Shown piece after piece: positions 37,001 through 46,853 of a stretch of DNA of 64,000 bases (positions are counted from its first letter, which is position 1; the number at the start of each line of letters is the position of its first letter). The translations under genes and the position numbers were made by a program. The DNA is from Atopsyche davidsoni (Eukaryota; Arthropoda; Insecta; Trichoptera; Hydrobiosidae): assembly GCA_022113835.1 (NCBI GenBank), contig JAILWY010000007.1, forward strand, positions 6,158,001-6,222,000, in the 5' to 3' direction. Below the pieces are notes generated by a model that did not search any database, was not told the DNA's origin, and saw only the letters and a list, made by a program, of their open reading frames with translations.

Positions 37001-40000
37001 TACAAAATTAAAGCATTATTCATCTTATTATGTTCAAACACTATTGCATCGTTCATTGAATGCGCGTCATTCTGTGACGGGCTAAATTTCTAGTAATTAT
37101 ATAATCACCATTCATGAAAACATGACAATTTTTTAGTAAATTCTCAGTATGGTCTCTTGGGTGACAATAATTGATTTTGAGAAAGTTTTGCTTAGAAAAC
37201 CCAACACCACAGTAGTCTGTTAGAATGATTTTACTGGAAGCATCAATTAATTAAACAATATTTTTGACAGAGAGTACTTGGTGGAATTCCATTTTAATAT
37301 TTTAAATAAAATAAAGTACCTTTTTTACTTACTTTTTTAATTTAATTGATGCTAATATTTTAAATAAAATAAAATACTTGAGTGATTTTTATACATGTTA
37401 ATTTTTATTGGTGACCGGTTTCGCCAACCTTTCAAGTTGGCATTACGTATTTTCACGTTTGATAATGCTAACGTGAAAGGTTGGCGAAACTGGTCACCAA
37501 TAAAAATTTACATGTGGAAAATTCACTCAAGTATTTTATTTTATTTAAAATATTAGCATCAATTAAATTAAAACAAGTAAAAAAATATGTTATGTATTTA
37601 GAATTTTTAAAAAGAATAAATTTGTCTAAAAAGTACACTGAAATAAAAATTTCTGAATTTGCGAAATAAATTGCATTTCATTGAAGACTTAACACTAAAC
37701 CTACCACGACCGGTCAATTGACCGGTTTTGTACTTTGGTATAGAAAATGGGCATATAATTTTATCTTTTTTGCACATTTGACTTCATGACTTTTTCTAAT
37801 TATTAAATACAAGTAATATTCTATTTTTATTTTTTTTTTGTATTGTGTATTTTTTGAGTTATGCTTGTAGTATACCCATTTCTACCACAACCGGTCAATT
37901 GACCGGTAGAACAATTTATTGCTTTATAAGGTTATCGGATCAGAAATTATGCTGTACATGCGTTTTCAACATATTGCATTCAGTTAAATGCACATTTCTG
38001 CAAATACTGTTGCGTTAGTTAGTTCAATCAAGATAACCGTGAATCATAAATTCAAGAGTTTGACTAAAATTTTAGATTGAAAGTAGCATTTTAGTCCCGA
38101 AGCCCGGTGTGTACCCAAGCTAATATTGATCTCAAAATTTGGATACATAACATAAGAAAAGTAGACACAAACTTAAAGTATTGGTAAGTAGCTTTTATTT
38201 TATTTTGATATCTTTACTCAATTACTAATGCAGGTTACACTTTACCGAGAAAAATGTCGAAACAATCAAAACAGTACAAGTTCTTAGAAGATATAAATAA
38301 TATTGACGAAGAGTTTTCGGAAATGAATGAAGATAATTTTTGTGAAAATGAAGATATACAGGTTGAAAATGATCTATTAGTCAAGAGTTTGAATGTACAG
38401 TTACTGACGATGAAGAGGATAATATTGTGAATATATGCCGTGGACGAAAAAAAATGAGATTACAGATATAAAAAAATGAACAGCATGTTACAATTGGTGG
38501 AACTGTTTGGAAAGAAATACAAATAGGTGGTACACCTGGAAGATCACCACTTCATAACATTTTCAGGCAAGAAGTAGGCCCCACAGGATAGAGGGTAAAG
38601 TAAAGACTGCATTTTCGTTGATAATTGACCACCGTGTTATGAGCCATATAAGAATATGCAAAGAGAGTGTTAGGAGCCGATTGGAGTTTACCTCAAGATA
38701 AATTAGATGCATTTATTGCAATTTTATATGCACTGAATTTATTCCATATCTATGATATGGAATAAATTCATTGAGCACAGCCAAAACTGTTATAAACCGG
38801 GTGCTAATATTACTGTAGACGAACAGCTATATCCAACTAAAGTAAGATGTAAATTTACGCAATACATGGCCTAACAAGCCTGATAAATTTGGAATCAAAT
38901 CTTGGTTAACATCTGACGTCGATAGCAAATACAACATAAATGCAATTCCATATCTAAGAAAAGATGAAAATAGTCCCTCTTCAGTACCACTCACTGAATA
39001 TGTTGTACTCAAACTCATGGAACCATTTACGGGTTGCGGAAGAACTGTAACCACAGACAACTTCTTTACAAGCAAGTCCCTAGCAACACAACTTCTAATG
39101 AAAAAAACAACTTTAGTTGGAACTATACGCTCAAATAAAAGGGAATAATTACCAATAATTGCGAAGCAAAAGAAAGATGAAAATTTTCACCACAGATAAT
39201 TGTACTCTTACAATCTATAAAAGTAAACCAAAAAAAAAGTTCTTTTACTTAGTCCTAAACATAAATCAGTAACAGTCGATAACAATGATAAATGTTTACC
39301 TGAGACCGTTTCATATTATAATCAAACTAAATTTAATGTAGGCATGACCGATCAAATGGCGAGGAAATATACCACAAAATCTAAGTCTTGCAGATGGCCT
39401 CTCCAAGTATTTTTCAATATTCTTGATTTAGCAGGCATAGATGCCTGGATTTTTAACGAGCAAACGACAGGAGAAAATATCTCGAGGTAAGATTTTTTAC
39501 TCCAGTTAGTAGTAGAACTTGCCGCCGATTTTCGAGAAGCTTGTAATCAATCAAAAAAAGAAACAAATACGAAAGGGACATTGTCTAAATCTACTACAGA
39601 TTCTTATCAACGTAAGACGTGTCAAATAGATTATTGTAACGAAAGTAAAACCATCAAAATTTGTTCAAAATGTCAAAAAAAGGTTTGCGGTAAATGTACA
39701 ATGGAGACACCCTGTATATGTAAAAAAATGCTATGAGCAATGAATTAAACATTATTTTTCTTTGTGTATGTAATAAAAATTGTTCATATTTAATTTTATT
39801 TAATTATAATAAAGTTACTATGTTTAATTCCTTCTTACATCCATATTTCATAGAAAACACAATGACCGGTCATTTGACCGGTTGTGGTAGAAATGGGTAT
39901 ATATCAAGTGCTGGTATGTTTAGTGTTAAGCAGATGTAGCGAGAAAGAGTCAATCGGCAGAACTGTGAATGTAACCAAATTCACTCAAATATGTGGTGAC

Positions 40001-43000
40001 ATTACATATTGACAATAAATGACTTACTTGGACAATGGAGGTGAAGAAGGCCTTTCAGTCTCCACAGTTGGCGGAGGAGCGACGGGGACAACAGGAGGAG
40101 CAGGTGGTGGGGGGACACCAGGAGCCTGGCGGTGTGCCAGCCAGTGCGTGCATAGCGGGGTCAACAGAGCGTCTGAGTCCCGTCCCGCACCTATCCACTG
40201 GTACATCTGAAATATACCCATTTTATGATAAAAAGTGTCATCAACGATAGATGTTAAATATCTCAACCTCTAGATCATAGGTTCTCAACGGGGGAGGTAC
40301 CGCCCCCCAGTGGGCGCTGGAGCTTTCCAAGGGGGCGGTGGCGGATCCATGGGAAAATGGGGGGCGTTTTAAAGTTCACGGGGGGCGAAAAAAATATTTT
40401 ATTTAGCCATCAAAAATGTGTTTATCGTATTATTAAGGCCTAAATTTCAACTGTTAAAATCTCAACCTAGTTTTATAATTAACAGTATAGGGATCTAGAA
40501 TGTTTTTCAATCATATTTACTAGCTTTAATTAAAGCCTGCACAGATATCGTTTTAGATGCCGCAAATAAACAAGTACAGTGTGTCCAAAAAGAGTATCGG
40601 GTATTTGTTAGTTCAGCAAAACCAAAACTATAAGTAATCAAGTATTTTTTTTGGATTAATTGTCACTTTATTTGTTTATGTCGAAAGTTGATTTTTTTAC
40701 AGAGTATTGAAAAAACTATAAATTATATTTATCTATTTTTTATCATTTAATTAACGTCCATTTTCAGGGTAAAATAAAATCTTGAAGATGTTGAAAAATT
40801 GGATAAAATGACGACTTTCAAAACCAAAGATTGTTAAAGTTTTTTTATTTTTTAATTTTCAAACTAATCCTAACAGGAGGGTTTATAATTAATCTTTTAA
40901 TTCCAATTGAAAAAAAGAGTCATAAATGTTTAGGATTCTTGGAACAGGAACATCGCGAAACTCCAATCCCGAAACTTCAATCGGAAAAACACATATTTAT
41001 CATATTAAAAGTAAATTATTAGAAATGAAAAAAAAATAGTAGTAGAAGAAAGAATGTATCTAACTTTCTGCATTTAAATTTTTTTGATTGGTGCAGTCGA
41101 TTTTTCGCAATAGGTACAAGCAAATGGTCAAAAAACTCGAATATGCGACTTTGCCCCTTAAATGTTTTTGTATGCTTGGTCAGTGATCAATACTCGTGCG
41201 TGGTAAAATAAAGTGGTCATTAAAAATTTAATGTGTTTGTTAGCGACCAGATCAGAAGTTAAACTCTATTAGAAATAGATATAATTTAACACATTGTATG
41301 CGGGCGCGGAATTGTGCGTGGGGTGGGCGTTTTTCGCGCGAACATATTTATATGCGACCCGCGCTCTAGTACTAGTCGACCAAAGACGACTTAACATGCG
41401 ACCCGCAAACAATGTGTTAATAAATAATATACAGAAATAAAATTGGTATAATTATAACTATTATGTCAAAGGGGGCGTTTCGAATTTTTTTTCTTGTCAA
41501 GGGGGCGGTGTTTAATAAAAGGTTGAGAACCTCTGCTCTAGATCCTTGTGTCATGATGACTGATGTCTAACCTGGGTAGCGGGCTTGTACTGTAGATAAG
41601 GCACGAAGTCTTCTGGCAAGGACGAGCTGTCTCCCGCCAGAAAGGATACAGCTGAGGGCAACGCTTTCAGCCAATCCTCCACCACTGTAACATCAAAGAA
41701 TATGTCACACTTATGATAATTTTCAATTTGAATATCATTTTTTCTAATCAAAAACATTCACTTGTCATTTTATAGAGTTTGTTAATAATTTTATTGGCTT
41801 TATTTTATATTATATTTTATATAGGTTTTTTAAGTAAATAAAGAATTCACAAGTTAAATCTTCATTTTGAGTAGAAACAAGACCTTATCTACAAGTTCTC
41901 TATCAGTGCAGTTTTACCTATTTTTGGCAGCAGAATAATACAAAAGGCATCTCCGGCACTATACACATGATTAGAACTCACACGAATACCAGTGGTTGAG
42001 AGGAGCAATGGGGTTCTGCCTCCAGTGACGTAGACTAAGTGCTAAGGCAGGCAGCGGCAGGCAGTGGTGGGGCGTTCCGCACACCAGGTCCCGTACCACC
42101 GATAGAAAGCATGCATGTGTCTCTTGTACCAGCTCCACGCCGGCCTCCAGAGGGACCACTGGAAATAATTATTAATGACTAGTCAATCTAGAACTACTGA
42201 GTTAATATACACTTTTAAGAAACAAATCAATTATATGTATATAGATTTTAAGGCTGTCAACTAAAAATATAGAAAAACCAGTGAGCAAATCAGATTAGTA
42301 TTCTTTTTTTCTTGGACTATCGTGCCATCAAACAACATGAATAGTTAAATGTTTAGTTTGTAACAAATCAGTAATCAATCACTGATACCGATGAACATTC
42401 AGAATAGATTTTATTTATTCAGCACATGAATATCATCACAATTTGTAAACAACAGATAAGTGCATGTTTTATTTGGCAGTGAATTTTTAAATGAGCTTTT
42501 AATGAGGTAAAAGAAACGCTACCCAAAAGACAATAGATGTATTTTTCAGTAAAAATAACATGTAATATGCATAAAGTGTTCTTAGAATTAAAGTGATTGA
42601 TTCAAATGATTAGTATTTTTTTGTATTAAGTTTTGACTATGTGTATATGTTGAACCGTAAACCCCGATATAAACGAATTTCACTTAACGCGATTTTTTCC
42701 GGAACGTATCCCTCGCGTAAAGCGGGGTATTACTGTAGTTACTTTCACTTTTGTATGGAAACATATACCTCTTGGTATAATTACAAAAATATGAATTAAT
42801 TAGGTGATTAATAATTACCAGTTTCTTCTGGCGGCACATGTTCCACTTTGATCTGTACAGGTGTAATAGGTCGAGGCGGGGGTGGTGGAGGTGGGGGCGG
42901 TCGAACAGGCAGGGCAGGAGGACTAGGAGGTCCTTCGGCCTCTGAGCTGCTGGGAGAGGGGGCACGTACAGCACGACGTGGGGGGCGCGGTGGTCGCGGA

Positions 43001-45749
43001 GGACGGCGGGCACGTGCAGGTGGACTGGGAGCTGGAGTAGGAGAGGGCGGCCCACCCGGTCCTAAGCGCCCGCGCACCGAGGCTAGCGTGATGCCTGTTG
43101 TAACCAGTTCCAAGCTCTCCTGAAAGTTAATAACATAGTAAAAATAAAAGAAATCTTGGGTTAGATGTACATTACATTACAACATTAACCTTAAAATGTT
43201 TTGTTTCCTTTCTGAAATAAAAAAAAATATCTTCATTCTACAGATTATATGTATGTGTATAATTTAGGAACCAGTGCAACAATGCCAATAGTGTACATTC
43301 TGTACAGACAATAAAGACTGCATGTCCCCAAATTAAATTGAATTTTATATTCAAACAAATTAAGAGCACCTCATCATTAACTTAATTATATTTAATGTAT
43401 AAGATTATATCTATGTAAGGTGTTATTTTTAATCCTATGTTTGAAAACTATGGGTATTCAATGCGCAGATATTAAATAGAAAACTGGGAGCTAAAATATT
43501 TACGGGTTGAGTTTGTTTCCGACGCCGATGCGCCACAAGAGCTTTTCGCCTCCATTCTTCAGAGAAATTGGGAGCAATTCTATTGGTGGGCCCCAGAGTA
43601 GATATGATAGTGTCTGGATCTGCTCCTCCCTAATTTTAAATAAAATAAAAATATATGCATATATGTAAGTTATGTGTTGTCATAATAATAAAAATAAAAA
43701 AATGGCTTTAATGTTAAAATACCTGTACGGTCATAAATTGTTTTCTATGATTCTTGGATGGCGGAGGAGGAGGTCCCTCAGGAAAGTTCTCATCCTCTGA
43801 CACAGTAGCTCCCTCCCCACACACCTCGCTCCTGATGGCTGCTAGCTCCTGAAACATGAGTATAAATTTGACATTTTCAAGAAAACATTGATGTTTTAAA
43901 TGCATTGAGATTTGACATTGTTATGTGAGCAATCTTCAACGCTAAAAATAATTAGAGATCCTAACTATAAAGCTACACAACTACTGTAGTACTACATGTA
44001 TTGTGAGTTATTTATATTAGACCTATGATTGATAAAAAATCGTATTGCTCAAATACCGATGAGGTCATTATGAGGAATAAACCAACTGTAAGCTTAGCCA
44101 TTTATCAATTCAAGGTATTTCATGGGCAGGGCTGGAGATGGCTTCATAGTGAGTCGATAACTTTGAGACTGTTACAAGTGCTACTAAAGAGAACAGAAGT
44201 CCAAGAATGACGAGAGACTCGACAACAGTACTCTGATCGCTGACATCTTCCATCAAAAGGTAACATCTGATAAAGTATTTTGACATTATATTGACTGTTA
44301 TCCTTATTTTGGAATTGTTTTATTACTTATATAAATATTTACTTTTCATAATAACGTATGCTTAATAGTGTAATTCCTATATTTTTTAGGCCCTACAGAA
44401 TCATGTTGCATTTTTATAACCTCCACATGTTTAATTTTATCGGTGACCGTTAGTCACCTTTCATGTTAGCATTATCAAACGAAGTCAAAAATCAAGTTTT
44501 CATTTGATAATACCAGCGTGAAAGGAAAAGAAACCGGTCACCAATAAAATTAAACATGTGGAAAAATTGCAAAAGTATCAAAATGGAATTCTACCAAGTA
44601 CTCTGTCATAAATATTGAATATGCAAAAAAATGCAGGGCTTACTTGAAAGTAGCGTCTCTTAGTGCGGGTGAGAAGTGGGTTGGGAGCGGTAGTGTGGGT
44701 CCCCACACCCAGTGGTGGGGGACGCGGAGGAGCAGCACCGGGAGGCAATCCGTGAGCCACAGTGAGCAGCCACTCCCGGGATACGAGAACCTCCTGCATA
44801 CGGCGCTGGAGCTCCAACTTCCACTGGAAACAACAAATCGCCATTAGACTAGCCACTAAAAATAATATCTTTGTTAGTGCAATATTTTCTTCAGTTTCTT
44901 TATTTGTGTTTTCTCATAGAAAACACAGAACCTATATTAAAATAGTAAAAAAATATATAAATTTATAATTTCATTTAAAAAAAATGTACATTAAAATATA
45001 AATTTATGGGAAAATAAATAGAAATACCAGACGTACGTCAGACCACCTAGCAAAATGTTAACAAACATTTGTATTAAATTTAACTCAGCTAGTGATCTAC
45101 GAATATGTGATCTCAAGAGTAGTGTAAAGCTTTGTGTGTGTAACATAACATAAAAGCATATGTGTGTAACATAAATAAAAATTCAATGTGAAATAAATTT
45201 CTAGGAAAAACTACTAGTATTGTTTATTTATTTGCTAATTGGGGGTTGGGGGACAGTGAACATATTTAATAAATAATAAACAAACACAAATAGTTTCAAA
45301 TATAATTGGATATGCGTTAAATTTACCTGGTGCCTGTTGTGTTGTCTTCGAGCTTTCTGTAAAACCTTTTGCATACGTGCAATATCAGGTCGGAGCTCTC
45401 CATCTCGAAGCTTGTTGTAAAAGTCCACAAGTGGTGACGAAAAATTGAAATTTTCTCTACCAAACAACCTTTGAAGGGTGATTTTCTTCTGTTCGTCATC
45501 ATTAACATCAAACGAAGGAAGAAACTTTTTCAGATGAAGAATGTTTGTTTCACTCAAAGAATTCCATGTTTTCATTGAAAAGATCTCTTTGAATATGTCA
45601 GGATTTTCACAGACATCTTGAGGAAGCTCGAGCGTGTTCCCCAGTATTCTGACCGGCTCGAGAAGATCTTCATCTTGAGATGAAGAGTCACCGGAACTGT
45701 CAGATATACTTAGAGAATCATCACTGCCCGATTCAGCCTCACTATCCAT
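28022..45749 (-). CDS. NFRKB: Nuclear factor related to kappa-B-binding protein (INO80 complex subunit G)
   Basis: Metazoan INO80 remodeller subunit that binds and inhibits UCHL5. Exons (minus): 45749-45327, 44823-44644, 43848-43723, 43629-43504, 43119-42819, 42158-41982, 41684-41572, 40206-40028, 36000-35865, 35776-35610, 35209-35063, 34732-34399, 34227-34156, 33481-33349, 32550-32488, 31736-31621, 31529-31125, 30811-30641, 30148-30055, 29817-29726, 29494-29417, 29051-28943, 28170-28022. They sum to 3891 nt, 1296 aa (human 1299), every phase agreeing. An acidic Ser-rich start leads into the N-terminal DEUBAD-type region (ETNILHLKKFLPSF, LFGRENFNFSSPL). A proline-rich linker (about 300-380) follows. 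Next come WLKALPSAVSFLAGDSSSLP, HRAFTYKLPRGRAVVGPLK, and the winged helix (HVTLLALVRDAVACLPGGEG, VSGALDRMHGAPDPC, RKLWLYLHRD). The rest is Val/Gln/Thr/Pro-rich and disordered, with a GQTVQL repeat. The ATG at 45749 is preferred; the frame is open to a GTG at 45764. Confidence 0.93.
28421..28596. repeat. 176-bp near-perfect palindrome in NFRKB last intron
   Basis: The arms are 88 bp and meet at GGATCC (28506-28511) with no spacer. By eye only about three or four mismatches separate the arms. The outer ends are TTACTAATATGATTAGG and its complement. AGTAATAT occurs just outside both ends (28411-28418 and 28596-28603), a possible 8-bp target duplication. It would fold into a very stable hairpin in the NFRKB pre-mRNA intron 28171-28942. 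Confidence 0.9.
31212..31457 (-). repeat. Coding 21-bp tandem repeat, GQTVQLx heptads in NFRKB
   Basis: About eleven copies of a seven-residue unit GQTVQL(A/T/G) lie inside exon 31529-31125 (residues roughly 957-1038). One unit is varied to GQTVHLAS. DNA copies differ at synonymous sites (CAGACTGTGCAGCTT against CAGACGGTCCAGCTG), so the array is not brand new. Human NFRKB is Gln/Val/Thr-rich in the same half but lacks this regular heptad as far as I recall. Confidence 0.9.
36590..37006 (+). pseudogene. Helitron replicase/helicase N-terminal relic
   Basis: In the NFRKB intron 36001-40027, plus-strand frames read the zinc-finger/N-terminal segment that precedes the Rep domain of Helitron proteins. 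An Arg-rich stretch (RASTSRQKETDAQRTLRLS) comes first. VTCRFCNALHYQAENP then HKGKVKLPARPI follows, and after an in-frame TGA, NFKRKIRSYNNSISFASMGA. Spacing of CxxC...CH-K-G-K-V-x-L-P and FxxxIRxYNxxxxFASxG fits the family as I know it. At least one stop and one frame change make it dead. Borders were not found. Confidence 0.7.
37241..37590. repeat. Palindromic repeat family, copy A
   Basis: The core palindrome 37321-37585 has arms of about 125 bp around a short loop near 37453. The arms carry ATTGGTGACCGGTTTCGCC and its complement, then AAATTAACATG and ATTAGCATCAATTAAATTA. The outer left part (37270-37300) reads, in reverse complement, AAAATGGAATTCCACCAAGT, shared with copy B at 44579. No coding capacity. 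It sits between the Helitron relic and the piggyBac copy in the same NFRKB intron. Confidence 0.8.
37693..39925 (+). mobile_element. piggyBac-family DNA transposon, complete ends, dead transposase
   Basis: A 2233-bp element is flanked by TTAA on both sides (37689-37692 and 39926-39929). Terminal inverted repeats are CACTAAACCTACCA and, at the right, the complement of CACTAAACATACCA. Close inside each end lies the 18-bp palindrome ACCGGTCAATTGACCGGT (or a one-base variant). A further copy at about 37890 sits in a 38-bp stretch that is inverted near the right end. The insertion is in the NFRKB intron 36001-40027. Confidence 0.95.
38254..39736 (+). pseudogene. piggyBac-like transposase, frameshifted
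   Basis: Starts MSKQSKQYKFLEDINNIDEE and ends with a Cys-rich zinc-binding tail (CQIDYC, CSKCQKKVCGKC, CIC) as in piggyBac transposases. The DDE-type core is still legible: ITVDEQLYPTK, TTDNFFTSKSLA and VGMTDQMARKY hold the three expected Asp residues. Frame is lost near 38380 and again around 38840, and stops occur around 39145-39230. It cannot make an active enzyme as it stands. Confidence 0.9.
40276..41535. mobile_element. Non-autonomous hAT-type element filling an NFRKB intron
   Basis: A 1260-bp element is flanked by the 8-bp duplication CTCTAGAT (40268-40275 and 41536-41543). Ends are CATAGGTTCTCAAC and the complement of CAGAGGTTCTCAAC, a typical hAT terminus. Both ends are followed by G-rich GGGGGCGGT stretches. 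No transposase frame exists inside. It lies in the intron 40207-41571, which would be only about 97 bp long without it. Confidence 0.92.
41290..41416. mobile_element. 127-bp TTAA-flanked MITE nested in the hAT element
   Basis: Flanked by TTAA (41286-41289, 41417-41420). Inverted ends are CACATTGTATGCGGG and the complement of CACATTGTTTGCGGG. The body is GC-rich and includes TCTAGTACTAGTCG. TTAA duplication suggests mobilisation by a piggyBac-type transposase. Confidence 0.82.
42651..42737. mobile_element. Tigger/pogo-like terminal fragment
   Basis: Read on the minus strand from 42735 the sequence starts CAGTAATACCCCGCTTTACG and is preceded by TA. This matches the style of Tigger (pogo, Tc1/mariner superfamily) termini (CAG.xATACC.CG). 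I found no opposite end, so it is a remnant. It lies in the NFRKB intron 42159-42818. Confidence 0.55.
44423..44625. repeat. Palindromic repeat family, copy B
   Basis: Palindrome 44423-44561 has outer ends CCACATGTTTAATTTTA and its complement, with GGTGACCG near the middle of the left arm and ACCGGTCACCAATAAA in the right arm. The right flank continues AAAATGGAATTCTACCAAGT, as in the flank of copy A but on the opposite strand. It lies in the NFRKB intron 43849-44643. Confidence 0.8.
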
Positions 45750-46853
45750 TCTGAACTGAAGCACTCGATGATAATGATTTATTTTAAAACTACGTTGGCA
45801 TAATACATTTTAAGGCGTTGATATCGAGGTACTTGTGACAGGGAACGCAAGCGAGAGTATTCAATTGTTTATTAAAAAAAAATAAGATATCGAGACTTTG
45901 AGGTACAAACAGAAGATAATTTCGTCGACAAAATTCATAATAATGACAGGTACAGCCTAATTTGATTTTATGTTTTATCAGAAAAGTTACATGGCCAGCG
46001 ACAGAGACAAGTGTATCTCATATAAACTGATACATAGGCTGGCGACGCATCTAGCCGGGGAAAGGCAGAAATGACGATCAAGCAAAGCGACATTTTTACG
46101 GTGTTACCAGCATGTCGAATGTATTAATAACCATTCGTCCAAAATACCTCAGTTGTTTGTGGTGTTCGCGTAGCTTCGACCATATATGAAAGCAACCGTT
46201 AAAAATAAACTATAAGGTCGTATATACACTTAGTTTACATAAGATAGCTACTGTTCCTTTGTAATAATAGAATGATTATATTATAAAAACGCAATAAATT
46301 TAGCTTTATACCATATTGTAAGCATAGCTTTAAGAACTATTGTAAATTGACATAGAAGAAAATGAAAAAATCTTGGATTATATTTACAGCACATTTATAT
46401 GGACAAATAAAAACTCGCATTTTATACACTTATTGTTTTGATATCAATCTATTTCAGATGTGGCCCTGGTATCGCAAATCAATTTCAGAAAATACATTAC
46501 CTATATACCTACTTATTATACACAAGCACAAAATGAATGCGTAACGTAAAACGTGAATGCAGTGCTTATCACAACTAATTTTAATATCATTTTGGCACTT
46601 AACTTTAGATCCGTAAGTAAAGTATAGCCCAAGCTTGTACGGTTTTTCATTAAACGCCGAATTTTGCAATATTATATTGTCTATGATGGGTTGATCTCCC
46701 TCCAAATTCGAAAACTTATTAGTTTCCATAAACAATATTGCGAAACCATTCCTGCTTCCTACCCCACCGTCCTGTCAAAATTTGTAATCTAACTGTCATG
46801 TAAATTATTGTATTTATGTTGTGCCTATCGGTTTTTGCAGCTTCAAAATAATC
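45750..46853. promoter_or_regulatory. Divergent promoter region NFRKB / large repeat-protein gene
   Basis: About 1.1 kb separates the NFRKB ATG (minus) from the inferred start of the plus-strand gene. I see no motif that I can name with confidence. A TTTTTGCAG acceptor-like site at 46832-46840 directly precedes the proposed start exon, so the true transcription start of the plus gene may be farther upstream. Confidence 0.4.

Noticed and set aside
42848..43123. Gly/Arg-rich plus-strand frame
   Set aside because: Antisense of the proline-rich NFRKB exon 42819-43119.
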